NCBI GenBank assembly: GCA_945874515.1
Contig: CAMCHA010000097.1
Coordinates: forward strand, 1 to 7,891
Direction of reading: 5' to 3'
DNA: 7,891 bases
Source: Asaia bogorensis
GTDB lineage: Bacteria; Pseudomonadota; Alphaproteobacteria; Acetobacterales; Acetobacteraceae
A program made the translations under genes and the position numbers. Shown here in pieces: positions 1 to 5,237 of the stretch (the stretch's first letter is position 1; every line of letters begins with the position of its first letter). The notes below the pieces were generated by a model. That model saw nothing but the letters and a program-made list of their open reading frames with translations. It was not told where the DNA came from and did not search any database.

Positions 1-1
1 C

Positions 2-493
2 TCACAGCGCATCGCCACGTCCCAGCGAGACTCCAAACCCATCGTCAGTACATTGCTGCTCGGCGCGTGGGCTGGTGGAGAGCAGAAGATCTGGCAGCAG
101 TTGAAGGGGTTGGAGCGCAGGAAGACCCCACTAAGTGACCACCTCCACGACGTCCTTTCCGACTGGACAAAGGACTACCTCCTTGCCGCCCGCGAATTCA
201 CGCGGCTGTTTGAGGAATTCGAGGTACTCGGAGCACTGACCTTCATCACATTACGCGCGACCAAGGAGGAACTGATCGCGGAGCACAGCGCCACCGGCCA
301 GCGGGACTTCGTTTGGTCACCGATTGGCAGGGCGGCATGGGACGACGAGCACCGCGATGCGATTCTGGCGTCGTTCGAGGAGCCGGATACCCGCCGTAGT
401 CTGCTCGATGCCGGATTTGCCAGGGGCGACGACCAATTCCTGTCACTCGCCCTGGAGAGCATTCGCCGGCTGATGGGTAGGTTCAGATGGTAG
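2..493 (+). CDS. 3' end of an unrecognised protein gene (5' end outside window)
   Basis: The frame is open from base 2 to a TAG at 491-493, giving about 163 residues. The first possible start inside the window is a TTG at 53 with no Shine-Dalgarno sequence before it, so the true start probably lies upstream. The product looks soluble. It is rich in charged helices, for example EFTRLFEEFEVLG and ATKEELIAEHSATG, and has no signal peptide or membrane segment. The C-terminal part (DTRRSLLDAGFARGDDQ, then a basic RRLMGRFRW end) gives no family signature I know. The gene stands alone, and an AGTCC/GGACT hairpin with an eight-A loop starts at its stop codon (492-509). Its position on the 3' side of the tRNA-Gly gene and its lack of link to the phosphonate genes suggest accessory DNA, which is inference. 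Function unknown. Confidence 0.55.
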   Translation, partial: SQRIATSQRDSKPIVSTLLLGAWAGGEQKIWQQLKGLERRKTPLSDHLHDVLSDWTKDYLLAAREFTRLFEEFEVLGALTFITLRATKEELIAEHSATGQRDFVWSPIGRAAWDDEHRDAILASFEEPDTRRSLLDAGFARGDDQFLSLALESIRRLMGRFRW

Positions 494-680
494 TCCAAAA
501 AAAAGGACTTCGAATTATAGGCTTCGACTACCGGCTGACTGACAAAACTGTCGAAAAGCGATGAACGGGTTGAGGGGCAGGGGAGATTCTCCGTCCTCTG
601 CTACCCTTCGCCGGGCAATCGCCTTGTTGAAATACCCCGAGCCTAGCGCGGAACAAACAGAAGAATTTCAACGAGATAAA

Positions 681-775
681 GCTTGAGGGTTAAATCGGGC
701 TACCCTCGAGCTTCGGAGAATGTAGGGCCGCCGGAGAGAGATTTCCGGCCTCGCCGCATTCTCCCATCCTCAAGC
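681..775. repeat. Structured repeat, copy A (possible small RNA or mobile-element relic)
   Basis: GCTTGAGG (681-688) and CCTCAAGC (768-775) are perfect inverted ends. The same left arm can instead pair locally: 681-690 with 702-711 makes a 10-bp stem with one G-T wobble and an 11-base loop, so two alternative folds exist. Inside, GGAGAATG (715-722) pairs perfectly with CATTCTCC (757-764), and GCCGGA (730-735) with TCCGGC (744-749). The copy aligns with 990-1084 at a constant offset of 309 at both ends; 692-721 is the best-conserved part. Strand is not determined. A structured RNA, a REP/MITE-like element, or a relic of either is possible; I do not recognise a named family. Confidence 0.5.
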
Positions 776-881
776 CTCCTCCGAAAAAACTCCAGGAAGC
801 CTGCCATTCAGTGCTGCGACCAGTAATGCTGATAGCAAAGCTCGCATGGGAACTGGCCAAGGCTGCAGGCTCCAAAACCTC

Positions 882-899
882 GGGGTTCAGCCCCTTTTT
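882..899 (+). terminator. Short GC hairpin followed by T5, weak intrinsic terminator
   Basis: GGGG (882-885) can pair with CCCC (891-894) around a five-base loop. The stem is followed directly by TTTTT (895-899). The stem is short, so termination is uncertain. It could end a plus-strand transcript that includes repeat copy A, about 107 bases upstream. Confidence 0.3.
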
Positions 900-989
900 C
901 AGTTTCCAGCCCCTACCGCCCCACCAGTCCATTTCCCAACTACGCTGCACCGCAGCATAGCCAAAACCATTTTAGATCAACGCGTTAAA

Positions 990-1084
990 CCTTGTTGGAA
1001 AAATCGGCCTACCCTCAAGCTTTGGAGAGAATTCGCGGGACAGGAGAGAAAACGCCGGAATGTTCCGCTTGAGCACCCTCAAGG
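990..1084. repeat. Structured repeat, copy B, diverged from copy A
   Basis: This copy aligns with 681-775 without net length change. Strong blocks are AAATCGGCCTACCCTCAAGC (1001-1020), the GGAGAGA run (1043-1049), CGCCGG (1053-1058) and CCTCAAG (1077-1083). The left end CCTTG (990-994) pairs with CAAGG (1080-1084). The outermost pair is C-G here but G-C in copy A, a compensatory change. The interior folds differently from copy A: CTCAAGC (1014-1020) pairs with GCTTGAG (1067-1073), or GCGGGAC (1035-1041) with GTTCCGC (1062-1068) through one wobble. After the repeat both copies run into an A-tract (784-789 and 1092-1096). Confidence 0.45.
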
Positions 1085-1122
1085 CTGGCAGAAAAAGCTT
1101 TGTTTTCAAGGGGGTTTAGGTG

Positions 1123-1161
1123 GTCGCCTAGGGCGCTAACCCGGTTCGGCTAGGTGGCGAC
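1123..1161 (-). other. Hairpin directly after the tRNA-Gly 3' end
   Basis: GTCGCC (1123-1128) is the exact reverse complement of GGCGAC (1156-1161). A further TAG/CTA pairing (1129-1131 with 1150-1152) is possible beyond a three-base bulge. The stem begins one base beyond the encoded CCA of the tRNA. There is no immediate T-run on the minus strand, only a T5 about 25 bases further on (complement of 1092-1096). It may be a processing or termination structure of the tRNA transcript. TAGGTGG also occurs twice directly (1117-1123 and 1151-1157). Confidence 0.3.
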
Positions 1162-1236
1162 TGGAGCGGGCGAAGGGATTCGAACCCTCGACCCCAACCT
1201 TGGCAAGGTTGTGCTCTACCCCTGAGCTACGCCCGC
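1162..1236 (-). tRNA. tRNA-Gly (anticodon GCC)
   Basis: The minus strand reads as a complete cloverleaf. The acceptor stem GCGGGCG/CGCCCGC has 7 perfect pairs. The D-arm contains AGCTCAGGGGTAGAGC. The anticodon stem CAACC/GGTTG encloses the loop TTGCCAA, so the anticodon is GCC, reading GGC and GGU glycine codons. The T-arm is GAGGGTTCGAATCCCTT. The discriminator base is T and a CCA end is encoded at 1162-1164. The gene stands alone and points left, so its 3' end faces the hairpin-rich non-coding stretch. tRNA 3' ends are common integration sites, but no duplicated 3' end is visible in this window. Confidence 0.96.
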
Positions 1237-1240
1237 ACCG

Positions 1241-1250
1241 CTCTATAGAG
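1241..1250 (-). promoter_or_regulatory. Palindrome with TATAGA, possible -10 element for tRNA-Gly
   Basis: CTCTATAGAG is a perfect 10-bp palindrome just upstream of the tRNA 5' end. On the minus strand it contains TATAGA (1243-1248), a fair -10 hexamer, but that would put transcription initiation almost at the mature tRNA 5' end. I see no good -35 element at 16-18 bases. The assignment is tentative. Confidence 0.25.
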
Positions 1251-1268
1251 TTAATGCCATGAACCCTT

Positions 1269-1356
1269 GGGGAAGGCAATATCGGTCTCGAAGTTCGCGC
1301 AGATTTCCCGGTCCGGCGAATTTGCCGAAAACCAGCGCATCACGCGGCGCATCGGC
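1269..1356 (-). pseudogene. Relic of a phytase-like esterase gene (N-terminal fragment), opposite strand
   Basis: On the minus strand, 1296-1356 matches 1733-1793 of the downstream phytase-like gene at 52 of 61 positions, in the same reading frame. Nineteen of 20 codons specify the same residue (DAPRDALV.GKFAGPGNLR core), and 8 of the 9 base differences are silent. After a gap corresponding to a 47-base deletion, 1269-1288 resembles 1848-1867 (16 of 20; the TGIAFP region), now out of frame. The remaining frame runs 1455 to 1243 but has no other recognisable homology, signal peptide or ribosome site. The silent differences indicate an old paralogue that was once under protein selection, not a recent copy. 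It is now truncated and frameshifted. Confidence 0.6.
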
Positions 1357-1586
1357 CGTTCCAACACGCTGATTCCGCACATTTTTATACGCGCGATCCG
1401 GCCAACGCAGCCGATGTGGATCTTTAGGCGCATAGTTTTCGCCCCTGGACGGCATCGTTGAACATCTGGCCGCAGGCTGTCCGACGATTAGCTGGATTCA
1501 AAGCGTCTTGCTGTCTTTCATTATGCTGCAATGATTTGATCCTCGATTTGTAATGGGCCAGTGATACCCGAATCCCGCGAGTTTTT

Positions 1587-1594
1587 GGAAAGGG
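1587..1594 (+). promoter_or_regulatory. Ribosome binding site of the phytase-like gene
   Basis: GGAAAGGG lies 6 bases before the ATG at 1601 and supports that start over the in-frame ATG at 1610. The leader (1357-1586) shows only weak promoter candidates, such as TTGCTG (1508-1513) with AATGAT (1530-1535) at 16 bases. Confidence 0.55.
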
Positions 1595-1600
1595 TCCACC

Positions 1601-2989
1601 ATGCTGAAGATGCGTCATCTGCTGTTTTCGTCCGTTTTCTGTCTCATGGGCCCCGCCTTTGCGGATCAGCGCTTTGAAGCGACCTTGGCCGGTCACGCCA
1701 TTCTGCCTGCCTTCACCATGGCCCTGCCGCCAGCGGATGCACCGCGGGATGCGCTGGTTTCCGGTAAATTCGCCGGCCCCGGTAATTTGCGCGTTGACGC
1801 CCCCGGCAGCATCATGGGCGATACGGGGGCCATGCATGGCAATCGCCAGACTGGCATTGCCTTTCCCTTTATTGGCCAGCCGGTCCAAGGCTTCTCCGGC
1901 ATCAAGCCCGTTGCGAATGAGCCAGGGCATTACTGGGTTCTGACAGATAACGGCTTCGGCAATCGTCGCAATAGCCCCGATGCGTTGCTGATGTTCCATA
2001 AGGTGCGGCCGGATTGGACCACAGGCCAGGTGGCGATGCTACAGACCACCTTCCTGCGTGATCCGATGCGCCGTATCCCGTTCCGCATCGCCTATGAGGG
2101 CACGGAGCAACGCTATCTGACCGGTTCTGATTTTGATCTTGAGAGCATCCAGCCACTGGCTGATGGGTCTTTCATGATCGGCGATGAATTCGGCCCCTTC
2201 CTGATCCATATCTCGGCGGGTGGCATTGTCCAGCGCGTGTTCGAAACGCGCCTGGATGGTCAGGTTCTGATGTCGCCCGATCACCCGGCGCTGCAAGTGC
2301 CTGCCAGCCCCGCCGCCGGCGTGCCCTATCGCGTACGGCGCTCCGGTGGTTATGAGGGCATGGCGTTGACGCCGGATGGTCAGGCACTTTGGGCGCTGTT
2401 GGAACAGCCTCTCTTTGCGGCGAATTCGGATCAGCCCGAAGGCCAATTCCTGCGTATCCTGGAATTCAGTGTGCCGCGTATGGATTGGACTGGGCGCAGC
2501 TTGCGCTACCGCCTTGAAGCAGGCGCCACGGCCATTGGCGACTTCAATTTCATTGATGCCACCCGCGCCTTGGTGATTGAACGTGACAATGGCGAGGGGG
2601 ACCCAGGCCTTGTTTGCGCCCAGGGTGTGCGCCCTTCGGCTCAGCAACCTTGCTTCCCGCTGCCAGCGCGCTTCAAGCGGGTTTATCTTGTGGATATGGC
2701 CCAGGCTGATGCTGAAGGCTTTGTGCGCAAAATTGGCCATATTGACCTGATGGCCATTCGGGACCCCAATGCGCGTGCCCGGATGAACGGTGATCGCCCG
2801 GCCAATGCGCCGCGTGACCGATTTACCTTCCCCTTCTTCACGATCGAGAATGTGGCGGCAGTGGACGGGGATCATATCATCGTCGGTAATGACAATAACC
2901 TTCCCTTCAGCGCCGGACGTCACTTTTTCCAGGCTGATTCGAACGAATTCATCCTGTTGCATGTGCCGGAGCTGCTGCGCGCACGTTAA
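1601..2989 (+). CDS. Secreted esterase-like activity of phytase family protein (PF13449)
   Basis: The 462-residue product begins with a Sec signal peptide: basic MLKMRH, a hydrophobic core, then AFA with likely cleavage after residue 21. It therefore acts in the periplasm or outside the cell. The mature part carries the hallmarks of the phytase-like beta-propeller family: QGFSGI (96-101), LTDNGFGNR (114-122), SDFDLESI (176-183), IGDEFGP (193-199), YEGMALTPDG (251-260), VIERDNG (325-331) and NDNNLPFSAGR (430-440). The many acidic residues in these motifs fit metal-dependent phosphoester chemistry. Cys339 and Cys351 could form a disulfide. Length is normal for the family. Members are annotated by similarity, and few have a proven substrate, so phytate hydrolysis is not established. 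The gene is monocistronic, between a weak leader and a strong terminator. Bases 1733-1793 have an inverted homologue at 1296-1356. No Pho box is seen upstream. Confidence 0.88.
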   Translation: MLKMRHLLFSSVFCLMGPAFADQRFEATLAGHAILPAFTMALPPADAPRDALVSGKFAGPGNLRVDAPGSIMGDTGAMHGNRQTGIAFPFIGQPVQGFSGIKPVANEPGHYWVLTDNGFGNRRNSPDALLMFHKVRPDWTTGQVAMLQTTFLRDPMRRIPFRIAYEGTEQRYLTGSDFDLESIQPLADGSFMIGDEFGPFLIHISAGGIVQRVFETRLDGQVLMSPDHPALQVPASPAAGVPYRVRRSGGYEGMALTPDGQALWALLEQPLFAANSDQPEGQFLRILEFSVPRMDWTGRSLRYRLEAGATAIGDFNFIDATRALVIERDNGEGDPGLVCAQGVRPSAQQPCFPLPARFKRVYLVDMAQADAEGFVRKIGHIDLMAIRDPNARARMNGDRPANAPRDRFTFPFFTIENVAAVDGDHIIVGNDNNLPFSAGRHFFQADSNEFILLHVPELLRAR

Positions 2990-3012
2990 TTCTGCGCGGG
3001 TCTTGACCGATT

Positions 3013-3050
3013 GGCTGAGGGATTCTTTATCCCTCAGCCGCAATGTTTTT
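3013..3050 (+). terminator. Intrinsic terminator after the phytase-like gene
   Basis: GGCTGAGGGAT (3013-3023) pairs perfectly with ATCCCTCAGCC (3029-3039), an 11-bp stem with a five-base loop. Six bases later comes TTTTT (3046-3050). It lies 23 bases after the stop codon and separates this gene from the phosphonate operon. Confidence 0.8.
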
Positions 3051-3139
3051 ATACATCTTGATTACTTGGCGGCTAGGGCCGACTTGGCTGGTTTTGGATA
3101 TAGGACGCCGGTCCCTGCCTTGCGCGCTTAAGATGGCGG

Positions 3140-3174
3140 GATGGATCGTACCGAATCCTGTGCTTAGATGGATC
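3140..3174 (+). promoter_or_regulatory. Direct repeat in the leader of the phosphonate operon
   Basis: GATGGATC occurs at 3140-3147 and 3167-3174, a spacing of 27 bases. Each copy is preceded by a CTTA-containing stretch. It lies 48 bases before the start of the FAD oxidase gene, where a regulator could bind. The 3051-3221 leader has no Pho box and no clear sigma-70 promoter; only TATAGG (3099-3104) resembles a -10 element. Assignment as an operator is speculative. Confidence 0.2.
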
Positions 3175-3221
3175 ACTTCTGGCTTAGTGCCTTGGTGGCT
3201 CCTAGCCCGTGGAATTGATGC

Positions 3222-4337
3222 ATGAAACAAGAATTTGACCTTCTGGTTATCGGCGCAGGTATCATCGGCTTGGCCCATGCCCTGCATGCGGCTCGGCGCG
3301 GCCTCAAGGTAGCGGTGCTCGACCGTGATGCGCAGGCCAATGGTGCCAGCATTCGTAATTTCGGTTTTGTCACCGTCACCGGGCAGGCCGAACATCACAC
3401 TTGGCGCCGTGCGCGCCGTGCGCGGGACGTTTGGGCGGAAATCGCGCCGCTCGCCGGTATTCCTGTTCATCACCGCGGCTTGCTGATGGCGGTCAGGCGT
3501 CCCGAAGCAGTCAATGTTTTGCAGGAATTCCTCAAAAGCCCGATGGGTGAGGGCTGCCGCCTGCTGCAAGGCACTGACATCCCCCCGCCACTGCGCAGCC
3601 GCGACCTCCTCGCTGCGCTGCATAGCCCGCATGAACTTCGGGTCGAAAGCAGGGAGGCCATTCCACGCCTCGCGGCCTGGCTGGAACAAAGCCTTGATGT
3701 GCGGTTTTTCTGGCGTACCGCCGTGCATGGCATTTCATCACGTGAAGTGACCACCACGCAGGGAAGCTTTGCTGCACCACGCATTGTGGTGTGCCCGGGG
3801 CCGGATATCTCGACGCTCTTTCCTGATATTTTTGCACGTCGGCAGGTCACGCTCTGCAAGCTGCATATGCTGCGCCTGGCGGATCCTGGGTGGCGCCTGC
3901 CGGCGGCGATCATGAGTGACCTTGGGCTGCATCGCTATCGCGGCTACGCGGATTGCGCCTCCCTCCCGCGTCTGCGCCAGCGCTTGCAGCGAGAACAAAA
4001 GGACGAGCTTGATAATGGCGTGCACCTGATAGTGGTGCAAAGCGCCGATGGGTCGCTTGTTGTGGGTGACAGCCATCATTACGGCCCAACGCCCGACCCG
4101 TTTCAGCCAGAGGATGTGGACGATTTGATCATCCGCGAAGCGCAGCTTGTGCTTGATCTGCCTGCGCCCAAAGTCATTGAAAGATGGACCGGGCTTTATC
4201 CCTCTGGCCCGGATGATGCATTTTTTGAAGCGCCCATGCCGGGCGTGCGGCTGGTTTCCGTAACCTCGGGCACCGGTGCCAGCACGGGATTTGGCCTTGC
4301 TGAGGAAGTATTGGCTAATATGGAAGCAAACCCATGA
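3222..4337 (+). CDS. TIGR03364-type FAD-dependent oxidoreductase, probable (N-methyl-)aminoethylphosphonate oxidase
   Basis: The 371-residue flavoenzyme has an N-terminal Rossmann fold (DLLVIGAGIIG, with GxGxxG at 11-16), the ASIRNFGFV motif (42-50) typical of the TIGR03364 clade, GDSHHYG (282-288), and the C-terminal FAD-contacting TSGTGASTGFGLAEE (348-362). It has no signal peptide, so it is cytoplasmic. TIGR03364 members are DAO-fold oxidases (PF01266) found next to phosphonatase genes. Related enzymes (PbfC/PbfD type) are reported to oxidise N-methyl-aminoethylphosphonate, and in some cases AEP itself, to phosphonoacetaldehyde. Here the gene overlaps phnX by four bases (ATGA), which supports that role: it would supply the PhnX substrate, releasing amine or ammonia and hydrogen peroxide. 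The ATG at 3222 has only a weak GGA ribosome site 8 bases upstream. Which phosphonate it prefers cannot be read from sequence. Confidence 0.87.
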   Translation: MKQEFDLLVIGAGIIGLAHALHAARRGLKVAVLDRDAQANGASIRNFGFVTVTGQAEHHTWRRARRARDVWAEIAPLAGIPVHHRGLLMAVRRPEAVNVLQEFLKSPMGEGCRLLQGTDIPPPLRSRDLLAALHSPHELRVESREAIPRLAAWLEQSLDVRFFWRTAVHGISSREVTTTQGSFAAPRIVVCPGPDISTLFPDIFARRQVTLCKLHMLRLADPGWRLPAAIMSDLGLHRYRGYADCASLPRLRQRLQREQKDELDNGVHLIVVQSADGSLVVGDSHHYGPTPDPFQPEDVDDLIIREAQLVLDLPAPKVIERWTGLYPSGPDDAFFEAPMPGVRLVSVTSGTGASTGFGLAEEVLANMEANP

Positions 4338-5158
4338 CGCAAAAGATCAAGGCTGTGATCCTGGATTGGGCGGGTACCGTGGTGGACCATGGCAGCAGCG
4401 CGCCAATGGGTGCCTTTGTGAAGGCATTCGCCCATTTTGGTGTTGCCATTTCCATCGCCGATGCGCGCGGCCCCATGGGGATGGCGAAGCGGGATCATAT
4501 CCGCATGGTGGGCACAGCCCCTGCCGTCGCGGCCGCTTGGCGGGCGCATCATGGGCGCGATTTCGATGATGCGGCCATTGATGCAATTTTCGAGGTTTTC
4601 GAACCCTTGAATGTGGCCGCTGTGGAAGCCCATTCAGCGTTGATCCCAGGGGCGCACGATGCCCTTCAATGGTGCAAGGCGCGCGGCATTCGGGTTGGGT
4701 CCACCACCGGCTATACGCGCCCGATCATGGAAAGGCTGATGCCGCTCGCTGCCGCGCAAGGCTTTGTGCCAGAAGTGACGATATGTGCGGGCGATTTGGC
4801 TGCCGGACGCCCGGCACCGCTGCAAATCTGGTCGGCTTTGGCGCAAATGGGCATCTGGCCCGCCAGCAGCGTGATTAAGCTGGATGATACGGCGCCAGGC
4901 ATCGGCGAAGCACGCGCCGCGGGTTGCTGGGCCGTTGGCGCAGCGCTTACCGGCAATAACCCGGGACTAACCGCCGAGGAGCTTGCGCACCTTCCGCCCG
5001 ATCAACGTGCGGACCTACGCCGCGCGGCGAGTGAACCTTTACTGCGCGCGGGCGCCCATCTTGTGATTGACAGCGTCGCCGAACTGCCCCGGCTGGTGGA
5101 GCATATCGAAGCGCGACTAGAAGCGGGCGAAAAGCCCGGGCTTTTGGAAGCACATTGA
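4334..5158 (+). CDS. phnX: Phosphonoacetaldehyde hydrolase (phosphonatase)
   Basis: The 274-residue HAD-superfamily enzyme hydrolyses phosphonoacetaldehyde to acetaldehyde and phosphate in the cytoplasm. The catalytic residues are visible. Asp11 in DWAGT (11-15) is the nucleophile. Lys52 in RGPMGMAKRDHIR forms the Schiff base with the aldehyde and defines the phosphonatase cap domain. GSTTGYTR (122-129) is HAD motif II, AGRPAP (157-162) holds the conserved arginine, and KLDDTAPGI (182-190) carries the Mg2+-binding aspartates. GNNPGL (207-212) is also typical of PhnX. Length matches the family. Its ATG overlaps the stop of the FAD oxidase gene (ATGA), indicating translational coupling. Its stop codon lies inside the first, weakest half-site of the downstream Pho-box array. 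Confidence 0.97.
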   Translation: MTQKIKAVILDWAGTVVDHGSSAPMGAFVKAFAHFGVAISIADARGPMGMAKRDHIRMVGTAPAVAAAWRAHHGRDFDDAAIDAIFEVFEPLNVAAVEAHSALIPGAHDALQWCKARGIRVGSTTGYTRPIMERLMPLAAAQGFVPEVTICAGDLAAGRPAPLQIWSALAQMGIWPASSVIKLDDTAPGIGEARAAGCWAVGAALTGNNPGLTAEELAHLPPDQRADLRRAASEPLLRAGAHLVIDSVAELPRLVEHIEARLEAGEKPGLLEAH

Positions 5159-5194
5159 CACGGAAGTGTCACTTATCTGTCATGATTCCGTCGC
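5155..5194 (+). promoter_or_regulatory. Tandem Pho box array (PhoB binding site) before the importer genes
   Basis: Three clear 7-base half-sites follow one another at 11-base steps with 4-base spacers: GTGTCAC (5166-5172), CTGTCAT (5177-5183) and CCGTCGC (5188-5194). A weaker TTGACAC (5155-5161) stands one step before them. PhoB sites are direct 7-bp repeats close to CTGTCAT separated by 4 bp, so the middle pair is a near-perfect box. TTGACA (5155-5160) is also an exact -35 hexamer, with TGTCAT (5178-5183) as a 4-of-6 -10 at 17 bases; that promoter would lie under the PhoB sites. A TGACAC/GTGTCA hairpin with a GGAA loop (5156-5171) is another reading of the same bases. Confidence 0.75.
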
Positions 5195-5203
5195 TGATCG
5201 CGC

Positions 5204-5209
5204 GATAGC
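5204..5209 (+). promoter_or_regulatory. Possible -10 element of the PhoB-dependent promoter
   Basis: GATAGC lies 9 bases after the last Pho half-site. At PhoB-activated promoters the box replaces the -35 element, with the -10 about 10 bases downstream. The match to TATAAT is only 3 of 6, so this rests mainly on position. Confidence 0.35.
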
Positions 5210-5224
5210 CGAACTCATCTAAAC

Positions 5225-5230
5225 AGGAGG
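5225..5230 (+). promoter_or_regulatory. Strong ribosome binding site of the binding-protein gene
   Basis: AGGAGG sits 7 bases before the ATG at 5238. It is the only consensus Shine-Dalgarno sequence in the locus, which fits the need for many copies of a periplasmic binding protein per transporter. Confidence 0.85.
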
Positions 5231-5237
5231 CTCATTC

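Larger units (their letters stand above)
494..1161. other. Non-coding stretch rich in hairpins and diverged repeats
   Basis: No convincing gene is present. Two short open frames (690-950 minus, 846-1139 plus) lack ribosome sites and have low-complexity, non-protein-like translations. What the stretch does hold is structure. TTCGAC at 523-528 can pair with GTCGAA at 550-555. An interrupted stem-loop spans 574-606 (GGG, GCAG and GGAG pairing with CTCC, CTGC and CCC). The two related structured repeats lie at 681-775 and 990-1084, and a small terminator-like hairpin at 882-899. A hairpin at 1123-1161 abuts the tRNA 3' end. The segment ATTCTCC...TCCTC at 586-598 resembles 758-771 of the first repeat and may be a third, decayed piece. 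Confidence 0.6.

Noticed and set aside
690..950. 86-residue minus-strand open frame
   Set aside because: It runs through repeat copy A and the GC hairpin, has no ribosome site, and its translation has no protein-like pattern.
846..1139. 97-residue plus-strand open frame
   Set aside because: It spans repeat copy B and ends at the tRNA-flanking hairpin; proline- and tryptophan-rich random-looking translation and no ribosome site.
1511..1528. Possible Pho box before the phytase-like gene (CTGTCTT...)
   Set aside because: Only the first half-site resembles CTGTCAT; the next 7-mer at the 11-base step (TATGCTG) does not.
1424..1999. 191-residue minus-strand open frame
   Set aside because: It is antisense to the signal peptide and first domain of the phytase-like gene and has no family signature.
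2039..3043. 334-residue minus-strand open frame opposite the phytase-like gene
   Set aside because: The plus-strand frame has a signal peptide, ribosome site and clear family motifs; the antisense frame is a by-product of GC-rich codon use.
3043..3225. 60-residue hydrophobic plus-strand open frame overlapping the flavoenzyme start
   Set aside because: Its start codon lies inside the terminator tail and it lacks a ribosome site; overlap of its stop with ATG at 3222 is probably chance.
3027..3728. 233-residue minus-strand open frame
   Set aside because: It overlaps the terminator and the flavoenzyme gene and has no recognisable motif.
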